Part shown: positions 25,501 to 33,125 of the stretch, piece by piece
Layout: every line of letters starts with the position of its first letter
Position numbering within the stretch: position 1 is the first letter of the stretch
Assembly (NCBI GenBank): GCA_030248215.1
Contig: JASANG010001799.1
Coordinates: 1 to 64,000, forward strand
Origin: Enoplolaimus lenunculus
Lineage: Eukaryota > Nematoda > Enoplea > Enoplida > Thoracostomopsidae
Reading direction: 5' to 3'
Length of the DNA stretch: 64,000 bases
Made by a program: the position numbers and the translations under genes
Notes under the pieces: model-generated
What the model saw: only the letters and a program-made list of their open reading frames with translations
Database searches by the model: none
What the model was told of the DNA's origin: nothing

Positions 25501-25750
25501 TTTTCGCAACTGAGACACAGCAGTTAAAGTTTACCCCTCTGAAATATCAAAAATATATACATTTAATATGAATTATAAAATTTTAAACAACCATTTAAGC
25601 GTAAACTGCAAGATTAGACATTGAAATAAACATACAACTGCGCAAATCAAGCTCAGACGCAACGGCGATCCATGTGTGTAGTGTTGCTAAGGTGCTGAGG
25701 GCAAATACGTTGAATAACACCTGAAAATTGTTACATTTCGCGATATCCAT
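7587..25750 (-). CDS. Cont: Contactin: C-type lectin, six Ig and four FNIII domains (23 exons)
   Basis: A cell-surface adhesion protein of the contactin family. The Drosophila member is GPI-linked and acts in septate junctions with Neurexin IV and Neuroglian. In transcript order, exons 1-23 begin at 25750 and end at 7619; each has its own entry. All 23 chain in phase to 1280 codons plus one base. Domain order is signal peptide (exon 1), C-type lectin (2-4), Ig1 (5-6), Ig2 (7-8), Ig3 (9-10), Ig4 (11-12), Ig5 (12-13), Ig6 (14-15), FNIII-1 (16-17), FNIII-2 (17-19), FNIII-3 (20-21), FNIII-4 (22-23). Introns between domains are mostly phase 1, as is usual for shuffled extracellular modules. The end is uncertain: exon 23 has a good donor (GTAAGT) but no hydrophobic GPI exon was found beyond it, where the 1.6-kb element and the Helitron now lie. 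Reading through the donor gives TGA at 7587-7589 after 12 residues, and a protein of 1290 residues with no anchor. Introns hold many MITE-like copies. Confidence 0.9.
7619..7811 (-). CDS. Cont: Contactin exon 23: FNIII-4 second half
   Basis: LYLYHGSLASRPQEFVVPLS, then LPAKQIYELTVVAYSKGGDG, the closing FNIII motif. A consensus donor (T|GTAAGT) follows PYT-type coding. If unused, the frame ends at TGA 7587-7589. The expected GPI or membrane exon was not found downstream. Confidence 0.9.
7926..8253. mobile_element. MITE-like hairpin element, family A
   Basis: About 95-bp inverted ends starting CAAGAGTGGATGATCACT, with an inner palindromic arm (GGTACATTCTxTGTATTAAA). The flanks share GTACAA, a likely 6-bp target duplication. 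The middle has C/G runs around (G)TTTAGGGG. Inserted in the last contactin intron. Further copies lie near 20.1, 31.9 and 40.0 kb. Confidence 0.85.
8265..8419 (-). CDS. Cont: Contactin exon 22: FNIII-4 first half
   Basis: PAPPDVQLPARTVSPFRRVP then VRVRWRHVYTDPDREELVLG; ends GYK|GTAAGT, phase 0. A MITE-like hairpin element ends only about 12 bp beyond the donor. Confidence 0.9.
8716..8933 (-). CDS. Cont: Contactin exon 21: FNIII-3 remainder
   Basis: LQISLQSISTDVTYHRIASV, then LRPDVIYELILSTWNPAGTG: the L-x-P-x-x-x-Y-x-L...N-x-x-G-x-G end of FNIII. Donor AACG|GTAAAG, phase 1. Confidence 0.85.
9269..9424 (+). mobile_element. MITE-like element, family B
   Basis: About 156 bp between CCCGTAGCCAG and GAGCTGGCTAC, inverted ends of about 10 bp. 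The body has AGCCCCCTTGAGAAAA and AAATTTTCAACC followed by TGTAAGTCAT. Copies recur at 12.5, 18.55, 20.5, 35.9, 46.4 and 55.5 kb. The CCCC-rich body is typical of the family. Confidence 0.8.
9497..9581 (-). CDS. Cont: Contactin exon 20: FNIII-3 start
   Basis: PRTSFLDVQAEAINSTAVLV then SWILAEQ. The donor AAAG|GTATAC is chosen because it leaves two bases, as the next acceptor requires; a second donor (GTAAGT) about 40 bases on would break the phase. Confidence 0.75.
9716..9791 (-). CDS. Cont: Contactin exon 19: FNIII-2 end
   Basis: VSVAAMNTFGEGPYSNPVTV is the closing A-x-N-x-x-G-x-G-P-x-S motif. The exon itself begins GTAAGT, which could mislead splice predictors. Phase 1 out at GTAAGT. Confidence 0.85.
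10122..10268 (-). CDS. Cont: Contactin exon 18: FNIII-2 middle
   Basis: VRYKIIYKSYTNDTHQRSMT then DWCDEYK. Exactly 49 codons, phase 0 on both sides; donor AAA|GTACGA was preferred because it joins DEYK to VSVAAMN, restoring the FNIII F strand. Confidence 0.85.
10829..11073 (-). CDS. Cont: Contactin exon 17: FNIII-1 end and FNIII-2 start
   Basis: KYNVRALKPYSNYWFRVRAK then NSHGYGVASSPS is the L-P-Y-x-V-R-A-x-N-x-x-G signature; SVPQTAPSGLRKIMDG and ALAVQWD open FNIII-2. The intron on its 5' side is 1.2 kb and holds a long dispersed repeat. Confidence 0.9.
11373..11990 (+). repeat. Dispersed repeat, family G (AAGACA-rich)
   Basis: Alternating TATAAGACAAATATGTCT-type palindromic words, then a central block (GTTGGGAGCT...CGTAAGCTCC...CCCGAAATAT). 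The same order of blocks occurs at 42.5-43.2 kb, so this is a roughly 0.6-0.7-kb interspersed element; no coding capacity seen. Confidence 0.7.
12260..12454 (-). CDS. Cont: Contactin exon 16: FNIII-1 first half
   Basis: PPPAPVRVHAELYSSNDLLL then TWNRGQRYYEATPHHEIVTY: the FNIII P-x-x-P...V...W start and Y strand. Donor G|GTAAGA, phase 1. Confidence 0.9.
12505..12663 (+). mobile_element. MITE-like element, family B
   Basis: Bounded by GGGCCCGTAG and CTGGCTACGGGCC. One of the better-preserved copies. In the contactin intron between exons 15 and 16. Confidence 0.85.
12839..12916 (+). other. Exon-like segment antisense to contactin
   Basis: Between a TTTAG acceptor and GTG|GTGAGT donor, one plus-strand frame is open for about 25 codons (HDTLDHNGHRCPVYGRSW). 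It lies inside a contactin intron. No partner exon was found; it could be chance. Confidence 0.15.
13312..13432 (-). CDS. Cont: Contactin exon 15: Ig6 second half
   Basis: YTLWIVNATGGAHEGSLICR: the usual D-x-G-x-Y-x-C has become HEGSLIC, still with the pairing cysteine. Donor G|GTAAGT, phase 1. Confidence 0.85.
14404..14570 (-). CDS. Cont: Contactin exon 14: Ig6 first half
   Basis: FDPPKLFLSSGQNASVTCVI and AIRWTFNGESIDL give the Ig6 cysteine and tryptophan; an N-glycosylation site (NAS) lies between. Donor CAG|GTATTT, phase 0. Confidence 0.9.
14817..15114 (-). CDS. Cont: Contactin exon 13: Ig5 main body
   Basis: TLPCDPRASPLPRVSWTYNG (cysteine and tryptophan), then SGKFTCTASNRYGVTSR. At 298 nt it is the longest exon of the gene; the loop between the C and E strands is enlarged and proline-rich. 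Confidence 0.9.
15780..15951 (-). CDS. Cont: Contactin exon 12: Ig4 end and Ig5 start
   Basis: LIIAGARPTDAGSYQCIVSN closes Ig4; FEPNFGRHRRNQVVYAVEGS opens Ig5. The only exon spanning two Ig domains. Donor GTT|GTAAGT, phase 0. Confidence 0.9.
16392..16575 (-). CDS. Cont: Contactin exon 11: Ig4 first half
   Basis: APQMILPVQDTFVHVNAKAQ then LFCEAAGVPDVVYEWFRNGQ: B-strand cysteine and core tryptophan with the typical FRNGQPL turn. Phase 2 out at GTACAG. Confidence 0.9.
17043..17239 (-). CDS. Cont: Contactin exon 10: Ig3 remainder
   Basis: PAPKMGWVRVEPNGT, then KLIFSHAAIDDAGVYRCIAE, the Ig F-strand motif DAGVYRC. Donor TCAA|GTAAAA, phase 1. Confidence 0.9.
17886..18331 (+). mobile_element. MITE-like element, family C
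   Basis: About 446 bp with ends TACTGCAGAGACCCGAATAA and an inverted TTATTTGGGTCAGTACAGTA; family consensus end TACTGTAGTGACCCGAATAA. Terminal TA is probably the target duplication. In the contactin intron between exons 9 and 10. Confidence 0.85.
18553..18717 (+). mobile_element. MITE-like element, family B
   Basis: Starts GGACCGTAGCCAG; contains the family body TTGTAAGTCATGAAAAACCC and CCCCTCCTGAAAATTTTT; the right end is degraded. Confidence 0.7.
18833..18953 (-). CDS. Cont: Contactin exon 9: Ig3 start
   Basis: PTIAPGYPKMYPPEPLFRQ then LLLECFAYGR gives the linker and Ig3 B-strand cysteine, resembling the equivalent linker of fly contactin. Donor AG|GTATGT, phase 2. Confidence 0.8.
19082..19354 (-). 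CDS. Small secreted-peptide candidate nested in a contactin intron
   Basis: A single-exon ORF of 90 codons with an ATG start, on the same strand as contactin, in the intron between exons 8 and 9. It begins MKSEAVCKLCLIRLRIG, followed by a strongly hydrophobic core (LFIVVAWLCVLF), as in a signal peptide or anchor. A polar tail with KGR follows (possible dibasic-type cleavage) and then GTLGMHGCCRNFYSEPATS. I do not recognise it. It has no clear promoter or poly(A) signal and may be chance. Confidence 0.25.
   Translation of the reverse strand: MKSEAVCKLCLIRLRIGLFIVVAWLCVLFQDMNHTKASVPYDKGRDESHESVNEIFRASLIGTLGMHGCCRNFYSEPATSTEINLSKSTQ
19543..19758 (-). CDS. Cont: Contactin exon 8: Ig2 remainder
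   Basis: YHWSYTHPT has the core tryptophan; GTLHFAYVIKRRDQVTYSCA has the F-strand cysteine of Ig2. Ends KVERAK before GTAATA, phase 1. Confidence 0.85.
20088..20200 (+). mobile_element. Family A fragment
   Basis: GATCACTCTTGAACAAGAGT, GTGTGCAACTG, and later GTACCACCGTGCGTTGCGTT with TTATTTAGGGG match the left part of the family A element at 7926-8253. Confidence 0.6.
20251..20343 (-). CDS. Cont: Contactin exon 7: Ig2 start
   Basis: YLKLFPPSRLDIYAVEGQG then KSIPCEEP carries the Ig2 B-strand cysteine. Donor CAAG|GTAAGT, phase 1 on both sides. Confidence 0.85.
20541..20636 (+). mobile_element. Degenerate family B copy
   Basis: GCTTGTAAGTCATATGACAA and the end GGTGAGCTGGTTGCTAC match the right half of family B; the left end is lost. 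Ends about 18 bp from contactin exon 6. Confidence 0.5.
20654..20804 (-). CDS. Cont: Contactin exon 6: Ig1 second half
   Basis: FALLNGQLIIRNVTASDYG followed by IYFCVARNQFG: the L-x-I/D-x-G-x-Y-x-C pattern of the E-F strands of an Ig domain. Phase 0 in, phase 1 out at GTGAGT. Confidence 0.9.
21488..21678 (-). CDS. Cont: Contactin exon 5: linker and Ig1 first half
   Basis: PRFTRQPDDAVDY opens Ig1; VSFECEANANPEPVYHWF has the B-strand cysteine and C-strand tryptophan. Donor CTG|GTACGT, phase 0. Confidence 0.85.
22460..22551 (-). CDS. Cont: Contactin exon 4: end of C-type lectin domain
   Basis: LPFICEIKKW carries the final lectin cysteine strand, and a basic linker (WKYRRRQNPN) follows. Phase 2 in, phase 1 out (AACG|GTAAAA). 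Separated from exon 3 by almost 2 kb of repeat-rich intron. Confidence 0.75.
22552..24484. other. Long contactin intron (exons 3-4)
   Basis: It holds a CpG-rich hairpin fragment (about 23282-23400, family E) and a truncated family C copy (about 23660-23966, ending CACTACAGTA). The rest shows no gene. Confidence 0.5.
23660..23966 (+). mobile_element. Truncated family C MITE
   Basis: GCATAAATGACTCCAGACCA, AAACTTTAAAGCATACTTAA and ATATCAGTTACGAAGGGCGG follow the family order and end at TCACTACAGTA; the left third is missing. Confidence 0.7.
24485..24696 (-). CDS. Cont: Contactin exon 3: C-type lectin domain, middle
   Basis: Acceptor TAATTTTAG, donor AT|GTAAGT. WYTGGNLTN and WIWTDDGQRLSYYFW correspond to the W-x-G and W-x-D core of the fold. 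The long loop to the third cysteine follows. The classic EPN/WND calcium-sugar residues are not evident, so sugar binding is doubtful. Confidence 0.85.
24977..25173 (-). CDS. Cont: Contactin exon 2: C-type lectin domain, first half
   Basis: Acceptor CATTTCAG, donor AAA|GTTAGC. Shows the lectin signature SCPTEWLSWQDSCYLFERRQ, then LSWSIARAFC and LAAVNSMDEALYL. This is the usual first cysteine pair, the WxxxxxSCY motif and helix 1/2 pattern. Confidence 0.85.
25636..25750 (-). CDS. Cont: Contactin exon 1: start codon and signal peptide
   Basis: Begins MDIAKCNNFQVLFNVFALST, a short polar head then a hydrophobic core ending near ...WIAVASEL, a plausible signal peptide. The donor GTATGT leaves one base, matching the two-base start of the lectin exon. 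An alternative first exon further upstream (29.4-31.1 kb) cannot be excluded. Confidence 0.6.
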
Positions 25751-27039
25751 TGTTTACACTCTATAACTGATAATAACTTATTGACCTAAAAAATTGTTCT
25801 TTTGACTTTTCCCGAACTGCCTCGGTTACCCGTTGGCTGTTATTGGAGAAGTTCCACTGCGAACGAGCACTTTTTTGAGTAAATTTCAAATCGCCAAGTT
25901 GGCTTTGCAGACGTCAGCAAAAATGAATAGCCATGCAAATTACGATAAAATTCGCGTCGGTATTGAATTAGGGGGAGACGTGGCGGCCAGCGTTTCAGTT
26001 GCTCTGCTCAAAAATCATATTAGGTCATTTTTTGATCCGCACGTCAAATTTTAAACGTTGACAGAATATTTATTTGGCTGAAACGGCAGTTTTTTGAAGC
26101 AAAACAAACACTTCAGATAGACACAATTGAGATTTTCACCAACCAGGTCGTTTCTGCTCGTGTACCTGTCAATAATTTTGACAACCCTATGCTTGTCATA
26201 GTTGACCCGAATAAATTGAAAACATAATTGATTAAAATTTGAAAACACAGGAACTTTGTGGTCGACATCAACCTGTCGTCAACCAAATGTCATTGACGAC
26301 CTCGGTGAAGCTTATAATTTTAGTCAGTCAACGCGTCAAAGTTGAAACATTTTCTGTGTTAATGATAATTTGTGTCAAATTAAAAACAATAAGCAATATC
26401 TATATTATTAAAGTTGAAACGCTCCACATACGTATTTTGGCCAGCGTTCCAGCTGATTTATATACCTGTGTGGTATGGTAACTAGTAGATGATTAACGCA
26501 AATAAGTAAGTGACTTTTGTTGAGACACAAAGTCCTAAGTACAAATTTTTTCCACCGTGTTCTGTCTAGTTTTATGCTATGTTTAAAGCGTCTAGAGATT
26601 TTGTCTTAAGTAGAATGTGGTAATTTGGGACGAGTATTCTCCAATCCGTGGTTAGATGAGATACCGCATTGCATCTCCCCCAGCAGATATACCTAGTGTG
26701 CTATAAGAGCACGGGGTTGCAAATATTGTAGCCACAAACGTTTACTAAGACTTAGGAGATCTTACTCTATTTTTACGATGAGTTTAAGTTTGCATTTAAG
26801 TAAAAATATTGCTTTCCCACACATTTGAAGTTAAGGTTTCAAGACATGAAGTTTATTTGGGTCGAAAGCATGACAAAATATAAATTAGTACAAACGTTAA
26901 GCCAAAGTTGTCAATTATTGAATGTGTGCAATACACCCAAATAAAGATAAACCTGAAAAGAGGACATGTCCTACTTATATCTGACTTGAAAAATTCGACT
27001 TATGTTCATGCAGGAAAACGGTCATGCCGCTATTTACGC

Positions 27040-27281
27040 TTAGGGTTGCGCTCTATGTGACGTCCGGTGCCGTCGGTCACCGTCCGTAACCCGTACGGCG
27101 CCGTCCGTCACCGTCAGTCACCCGTATGGCGCCGTCCGTTATCGTACGTGAGTTATTTGTGTACGGTACCGCACGGTGACGGACAGTGCCGCACAGTCAC
27201 GGAAAGCGCCGTCGGGTGACGGACGGCACCGTACGGGTGAAGGATGGCGCCGCACGTCAAAAAAATATAGCGCAACCCTTA
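27040..27281. mobile_element. CpG-rich foldback element, family E
   Basis: Ends TTAGGGTTGCGCTCTATG and AAAATATAGCGCAACCCTTA are inverted copies. The interior is a dense array of CCGTCCGTCACCGT-type words and their complements, so nearly the whole 240 bp folds on itself. It is strikingly GC- and CpG-rich against the AT-rich background. A shorter relative lies at 37651-37752 and a fragment near 23.3 kb. Confidence 0.8.
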
Positions 27282-28061
27282 AAATTTTATGAGACAAACT
27301 TTTCTCTAAACTTTAAAGTAAGCCTAACCAAAGGCCTGTTACGGTCACCCTTAGCCTATGCCTGTGGGAGAAAGTGAATAAGATGCCAATCTTCGTTTAG
27401 TTAACGTCCCACAATATACATGTTTATATAGCTGTGAAACCGAGATGAAAACACCGTTTTTGGCCCTACTACTGCAAATTTCATCTCCCTATTCAAGACT
27501 GTGCCCCAAATTTTAGCTGGAAACCGAATTTAAGAAAATAAAACAATCGAATAATTTTTGATACACAAAATTTTTACAAATCAGCCGTCAAATGCTCAGG
27601 ACAACAATTCTACAGATGCACGTATAGCGTTTCCTTATTATGTTTAGTGTATGAAACATAGTAATTAAATACGAATGATAAATAGTTCAAGACATAACAA
27701 TTATTAATATTGGACTGTACTAATGGTGTTCTTGTATATCCGGTCGTATACGAAGGGCATTGGCAGGTTGCGCCCTACCGCAGCGGTTTTAGCTCAGCAA
27801 TATCTCAAGCATGCGTTTAGCTAAAGAAGCATATGGTCCGCTTGAGACCTGGGTCTATTGAATTATATGCCCACTTTGCTTTTTGGGCCGTCTTACGTTC
27901 TGGTGGGTCTGTAAAAAAAGTAGGCTTAGACTATATTTTTTGCGTACGCTTTGGATTAGGAATCATAAGACCCCGAGCTGCCGAACTAGTTGTGTTCGGT
28001 TTGTACCCTTTTTCGTTTAGAAAACATTTATAAGCGCAGTGTCTAACAGACATGAACCGAA

Positions 28062-28255
28062 TTGAAGTCTCTAGGCAGCCGAATAACACACCCCAAAAAA
28101 AATCATAAAAAAAAAAAACAGACAAACACAAAAACACAAACAAAAAAACAAAACAACAACAACCAACCCAAACCAACCAACAAATCCAAAACAAACAAAA
28201 AAAAAACAAAAAAAAAAAAAAAACAAAAAAAAAAAAAAAAAAAAAAAAAAACATA
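28062..28255 (+). repeat. A-rich low-complexity tract
   Basis: Imperfect CAAAAA / CAACAAC runs passing into poly(A). The long open frames on both strands (poly-K, poly-F) are artefacts of composition. Confidence 0.95.
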
Positions 28256-29387
28256 AATATCCTCAATGCTAATTTTGAATTTTTCTTGAAAGAAAGTTTA
28301 TAAGATTTATGCTTAAATGTAGGCTTACATGGCTGCCTCATATGGTCGGGAGTTTAATTAAAATTGATCCCGTGGTCTTATCTCTAAAAACACTTTGTTA
28401 TGTTGGAAAATTTTTTGTAAACTTTTAGCAGAATATGGTGCTCTTTACAGTAACCCCGTTGGATATTGAACCATGGAAATAAGCTCGGTAAGTATACTTC
28501 AGGTCTTCTTAACACTAGTAATCAAAAAATCATGGTGTCTTTATATCTAAAATTCAATTTGCACTCTGTGTGCGTTTTTGCAACATCTTGATGAAAGAAC
28601 TTCCCTACAACGTTGCCCAAAAAATAAGATTAGCCCCAAAACAATAGACTCTAATTCAATTCGTTTTAACTACGAACTGTAGCCAAGTGGATACGAGGGG
28701 GTCACAGGAAACGTTGTGCTTATATGTAGATTATATGAGATATCCGGACGCAATTCTGTGTATTTTTTGTGAACCTATATAACCTCAGCCTGCGGCTGCC
28801 ACCAAGGATTACCTCTGAGACCTTAGCTTCAATAGACCACAAAGTAGTGTAAGGAACAAAGGCAAGCCTTCACGCTCCAACGGAAATTGCTTTTTGTTCA
28901 AAAAGTGGCCAAACATTATATATAAAGAACGCAGTTCCAAGCGTTTCTTTTATTTCGGTCCTTGGACTTTGTTTTGCCTTAATAACAAATGAAACTGAAA
29001 TTAGAAAAATTCAGCTTAAAAACTGCCGCGATCAATCAATGTGCGTTTCTTTCTGAATCTATGAAAAAGCTCTATCTCAAGGACTGATTTACGACACTGG
29101 AGCCGGTCATAAAACTGTTCATATCCGGTACGATTGGCTTGTAATGGTTGCGGCCGTAGACGTAGCGTAGGAATTCATTTCAGGGTGGCGTATAAACTAG
29201 GCTTCAAGTAACCATTTGTGTAGAACAAGTATAACGAGCGATACAAAATTATTGCTTACTTTGGAAGCGATTGGTTTATTCTAAAGCCATTAAATCTGCT
29301 TAATTGTCATTTTATTGATTTACGAATTTCGACAAGTTTACATCGACTGAATATTCAATCGGTATGAGCGCTCGTGTCACAACTCAC

Positions 29388-29463
29388 CTTGAACTGTCTC
29401 TGTGTTCGGTGGATAAGGATGTGTATTCTTTGAAATTAAACTATTAACATGCGTACATTCTGG
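29388..29463 (-). CDS. Candidate exon upstream of contactin
   Basis: A strong acceptor (TTTTAATTTCAG) and donor (CAAG|GTGAGT) enclose one open frame, PECTHVNSLISKNTHPYPPN and on. It leaves one base, which fits contactin exon 2 (phase 1), so it could be an alternative 5' exon. No start exon in matching phase was confirmed. Confidence 0.3.
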
Positions 29464-30015
29464 CTGAAATTAAAACTGTTTTCGGGAAAAATAAATGTAT
29501 TGCCAGGTTTTGGGATAGCTGTACTTTTGAATTGAACACCATACTTTGACGACGCCGCCTTCACTAACGGAACCAGAACGATAAAAGAATTATTTGAACA
29601 CAGCTCGTGAACTGGTATTAGATGAAAATTTTAGAATCCCAAATATGCAACGGAATTTTTGATCAAGCAGCAAGATAACGCAATATTAACAGAAAATAGT
29701 GCGATGGTCTGCGTACAAGTCAGGCATATACATTAGATTTAATGCTTAAGTTATAAAAAATAGCAGACTTCCGCGGTTGTTTCATATTTCCAAATGCATT
29801 TTAACAGATTTATTTGCAAAATTTATATCAGAATATTTCAAAAAAACTGCTTCTGTGAAAGGTTCAAATCTATAATTCCATTTACTCGCCAAAAAACTTG
29901 ACTGCCCAAAATGTTTTAGTTTTAGTTCTTTCAATAGCATAGACGCCTTTTAGCAGTTAGCCATACTAAGCAGACAAGTTCAGTTGCGCTCTCACATCAG
30001 CACGTGATTCATTCT

Positions 30016-30228
30016 CAAGCGCATAAGCACAACCCACCTATCCGAGGGCAGCGGAAATTTTTCCCATGCACGACAAACTTGGCAAACTTCAAAGACCCAA
30101 TGACCGCTCAAGACAACCAGAAGCGTATACCACGGTAAAATAGCAGGGATATATCTTCCAAAAATTCTCTCTCTCGATACAGAGAGCGAGAAAGGTACCT
30201 TTACAGGCATTAGAATAACCTTCTGGAT
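30016..30228 (-). CDS. Candidate exon with a signal-peptide-like segment
   Basis: An acceptor (GGACTTTAG) and donor (GATAG|GTGGGT) enclose an open frame with a hydrophobic run (ILPWYTLLVVLSGHWVFEV) followed by CQVCRAWEKFPLPSD. It is phase-compatible with a possible start exon at about 31112-31146 (MFASQPLTSIR, donor GTAAGT). It could be a separate minus-strand gene or an alternative contactin 5' end. Confidence 0.2.
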
Positions 30229-30530
30229 TCTAAAGTCCAAAGAGAATTATTTCGGTCGCTCATGGTCAGTCGCAGGAAACTTGAACAAAGTCATACCCTT
30301 TCTAAAATGAAATCATCCTGGCTACGCCACGGAAGACAACTTGGTACTTATTATCAAATATAAAGTGCTGCCAGAGAACAGACCTTCTCGAAATTGGTTC
30401 CTTATGGCATACAGACGGAAAGATTAGCCCCAGCCTTGTGTTCAATTAATTAGACATCCGTTGGCGAAGGAATGGAAGAGTTTTCCCATGGGCAGAATCT
30501 ATGGTGAGACACTTTCATTTGGGGTACTAA

Positions 30531-30815
30531 CGGATCCAGAGGAGAAAAGGCGGGAGGAGTACGCACCCCCTTCAGAATTTTTTGTGATAAAATGGTAAGG
30601 TTAAGGTCTCTACCTTACAGTTTTATTCCTCAGAAATTGTTTTATAAAAAATACAATTTTTACCACCCTCCCACATTTTTTGTGTTAAAACCTCGCAATT
30701 CTGCGCATGAAAACTTTTTTGGTTATAAAAGGATAAGGTCCCACCTTACATTTTTTGCGTTTCATAACATTTGCCCGCACGCCCCGCCACCAGAATTTTT
30801 GGATCCGCCTCGGAT
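30531..30815. mobile_element. MITE-like element, family F
   Basis: Inverted ends around GGATCCA (CGGATCCAGAGG / TTTTGGATCCGCCTCGG). Internal words TTTTTTGTGATAAAATGGTA and AAATGTTATGAAACGCAAAA (complement) recur at about 48545-48690. Confidence 0.6.
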
Positions 30816-31907
30816 GATTGGGGGGAACGGGATTTGTTATGGAGACGAAGAAAGATAATCGAGATATTATTTTGAGTGGATTGTCATTAATCCAAGGAAC
30901 AAAGCAACAACATTCATTCTCAAAACAAGCGGTGAATTTTAAAAAATGTAAAAATGCCCATTTTTTCGGAATTATAAAGGTGTATATTCCATGCATTAAT
31001 CTGACGATGCCATTGTTTTGGGTTTTTTGGGTTGAGCTTGAGACCTCACCGCCTTGTTTCCAGAGCTTTTAATATCGCAATAAAAATTAAACGAAGATTT
31101 TATATAAACTTACAACCGTATCGAGGTGAGCGGCTGTGAGGCAAACATATTTTGAGACAAAAATTAAAAACATCATCATCATCCCTCTGTTTTATTTTGT
31201 CTTTCTGACCCTCTTCTATGAAAAAATACTCAATTTGATCATGCGGCAAACTTAACATTCACGAATACCAGGTTCCTAGTTTGAATTTTGAAATTAAAAC
31301 TACATGAATTATTATCACATTAAAACTACACTGTTCTGATGAGAAATGGCTCAAATGTAAGTCAGAATTACTCAGGTGATTAAACGTGGACTAGTATGAA
31401 TTATGAAGCTAAAAGTATATACCTAGTATTTAAACATAATACAAGGGTGAGGGCTATTGGGAATATCATCACTGTGATGTTATTTGCAATGTGAAATGCA
31501 AAAAAGAACGGTAGCCGACGGCTCCGAAATAGGTAAAATGGTACAGCTGCGGTTATTTCACACTGGAGCTTACACGTTTCATGACGTATCATCAGCCGAT
31601 GATAGGTGCTACACGCATTTAAAAATTGCATTTGGGTTTCTTGCAACGACAGTTGATTGAAAATTTTTGAAATTGAAATCTAAAACGGCGTTCAGGGTCA
31701 TAAACTAAAATATGAACAACCTTAAATCTGCACCATATGGTGTAATTTGAGTTGATTGCTGTCAGTAATGTTCAGGATGGGTCGTAAATTTGACATCAAA
31801 CACGGTAAGTACAGACAGAGGTAAAAGATAATCGAAACTAAACCAACCATCTGATAGTTGCAACCTTATAAAATGGGAACCTGACCTTACAACAACTGGT
31901 TGTTAGT

Positions 31908-32028
31908 TACAGCAAGAGTGGATGATCACTCTTTATAACAAGAGTGTGCAACTGGGTACTTTCTGTGTATTAAAGAATGTACCCGGCACGCGTTGCAATT
32001 TTCCCTTACCCCCCCCCCCCCCGCCCTC
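31908..32028 (+). mobile_element. Family A left-end fragment
   Basis: CAAGAGTGGATGATCACTCT through GGCACGCGTTGC is almost identical to the left arm at 7926-8030. It ends in a poly(C) run with no right arm. Confidence 0.8.
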
Positions 32029-32984
32029 ATCAGATGAAAATGTTTCTCGGATTCGAGTGTTTAAAATTTTATAGTCGACAGGTCGGTGGTATAAATGTTC
32101 CATTTGAGAGTCGCGGGCTTGAAACTTAGTTTAAAATTATTCTTCAAATGAAATAGAAAATATTCATGTGTGAACGGGTGAATAAAAAATATTCAAATAT
32201 AAAACAGCTTTATAGTCAATTAAAAACAAAACGAAGCGACTATAGTTCATAGTATCTGAGTCCATTCATACAGTCATGTTTAAATCTTCTCTGTTCATCC
32301 CGTCAAAAAACCTAGTCACATTTCAGAAACCATTTCTTTTAAAACTCTTTTGAAATCCAAATATTCATGTAATTTTTCGCATCTCTTTTGATTTTCTTAG
32401 TCCTACACCATCTCCTTGAACTACGCAAATGACATCTAGCATTCATTCCACGCCGTTCCTGAGAGGCAGAAAAACCTGAGTGTAAGAAAACAGACCAAAA
32501 AAGATAACAACTGCGGCCTGGGCATTTTGATTTAAATTTTAATATAATTCCTTATTTAAAGAAAAGATTTCGCAGTTTTTTAAGCCAATCAGAACGCAGG
32601 ACGAAATATATTTATTCAATCGCTATTTATTTCAATTTTTCAAATTTTATCGCTTTTTGTTTGAAAGATTAAAACCGATTCATCTTTTTAAGTTCGCAAT
32701 CTAGGTAGGTGCATTCTCAAATGTGTGTAGCATCTATCATAAATTAGAAATTAAACTGTGAATTGGCGGTATAATGCTAAATGTGTACCTAAAAAACTTG
32801 CACAGAAGCCGGTGGGATATGGTGCAATTGAAAAATGTGCTAAATTTCGAATCTTTAAATATGCTAACTATAACATATCTACATTAACTGCTTATAAGCA
32901 GCTCGTTATTTTTAATACCTTCTCACGGCGTACGGCCCTTGCGCCATAATAGTTACTTTGCAAGTCAGTTTTTTCGAGTATAGT

Positions 32985-33125
32985 GAAACCTGAACAACCA
33001 ATCAAAATTGGTCCGCATTCCAGTAGTTATTTGGGCTCCCCCGAACAGCAGTTGTTGTTTGGGATGTCCCAGTTGGCAACTGGGGCAAATAGCTGTTTGG
33101 GGCACAACATATATACGCCTTTGAG
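32985..33125 (+). repeat. Two-copy repeat with promoter-like words (copy 1)
   Basis: GAACAACCAATCA, ATTCCAGTAGTTATTT, CCCCGAACAG and ACATATATA occur in the same order as at 43.92 kb. Contains a CCAAT word about 110 bp before a TATA-like word. Confidence 0.6.

Noticed and set aside
25833-26054. 73-codon plus-strand ORF upstream of contactin
   Set aside because: It has no ATG at its start and no splice or poly(A) context; it lies in the likely promoter region of contactin.
28062-28341. Lysine-rich and phenylalanine-rich open frames
   Set aside because: Produced by the A-rich tract; no gene-like composition.
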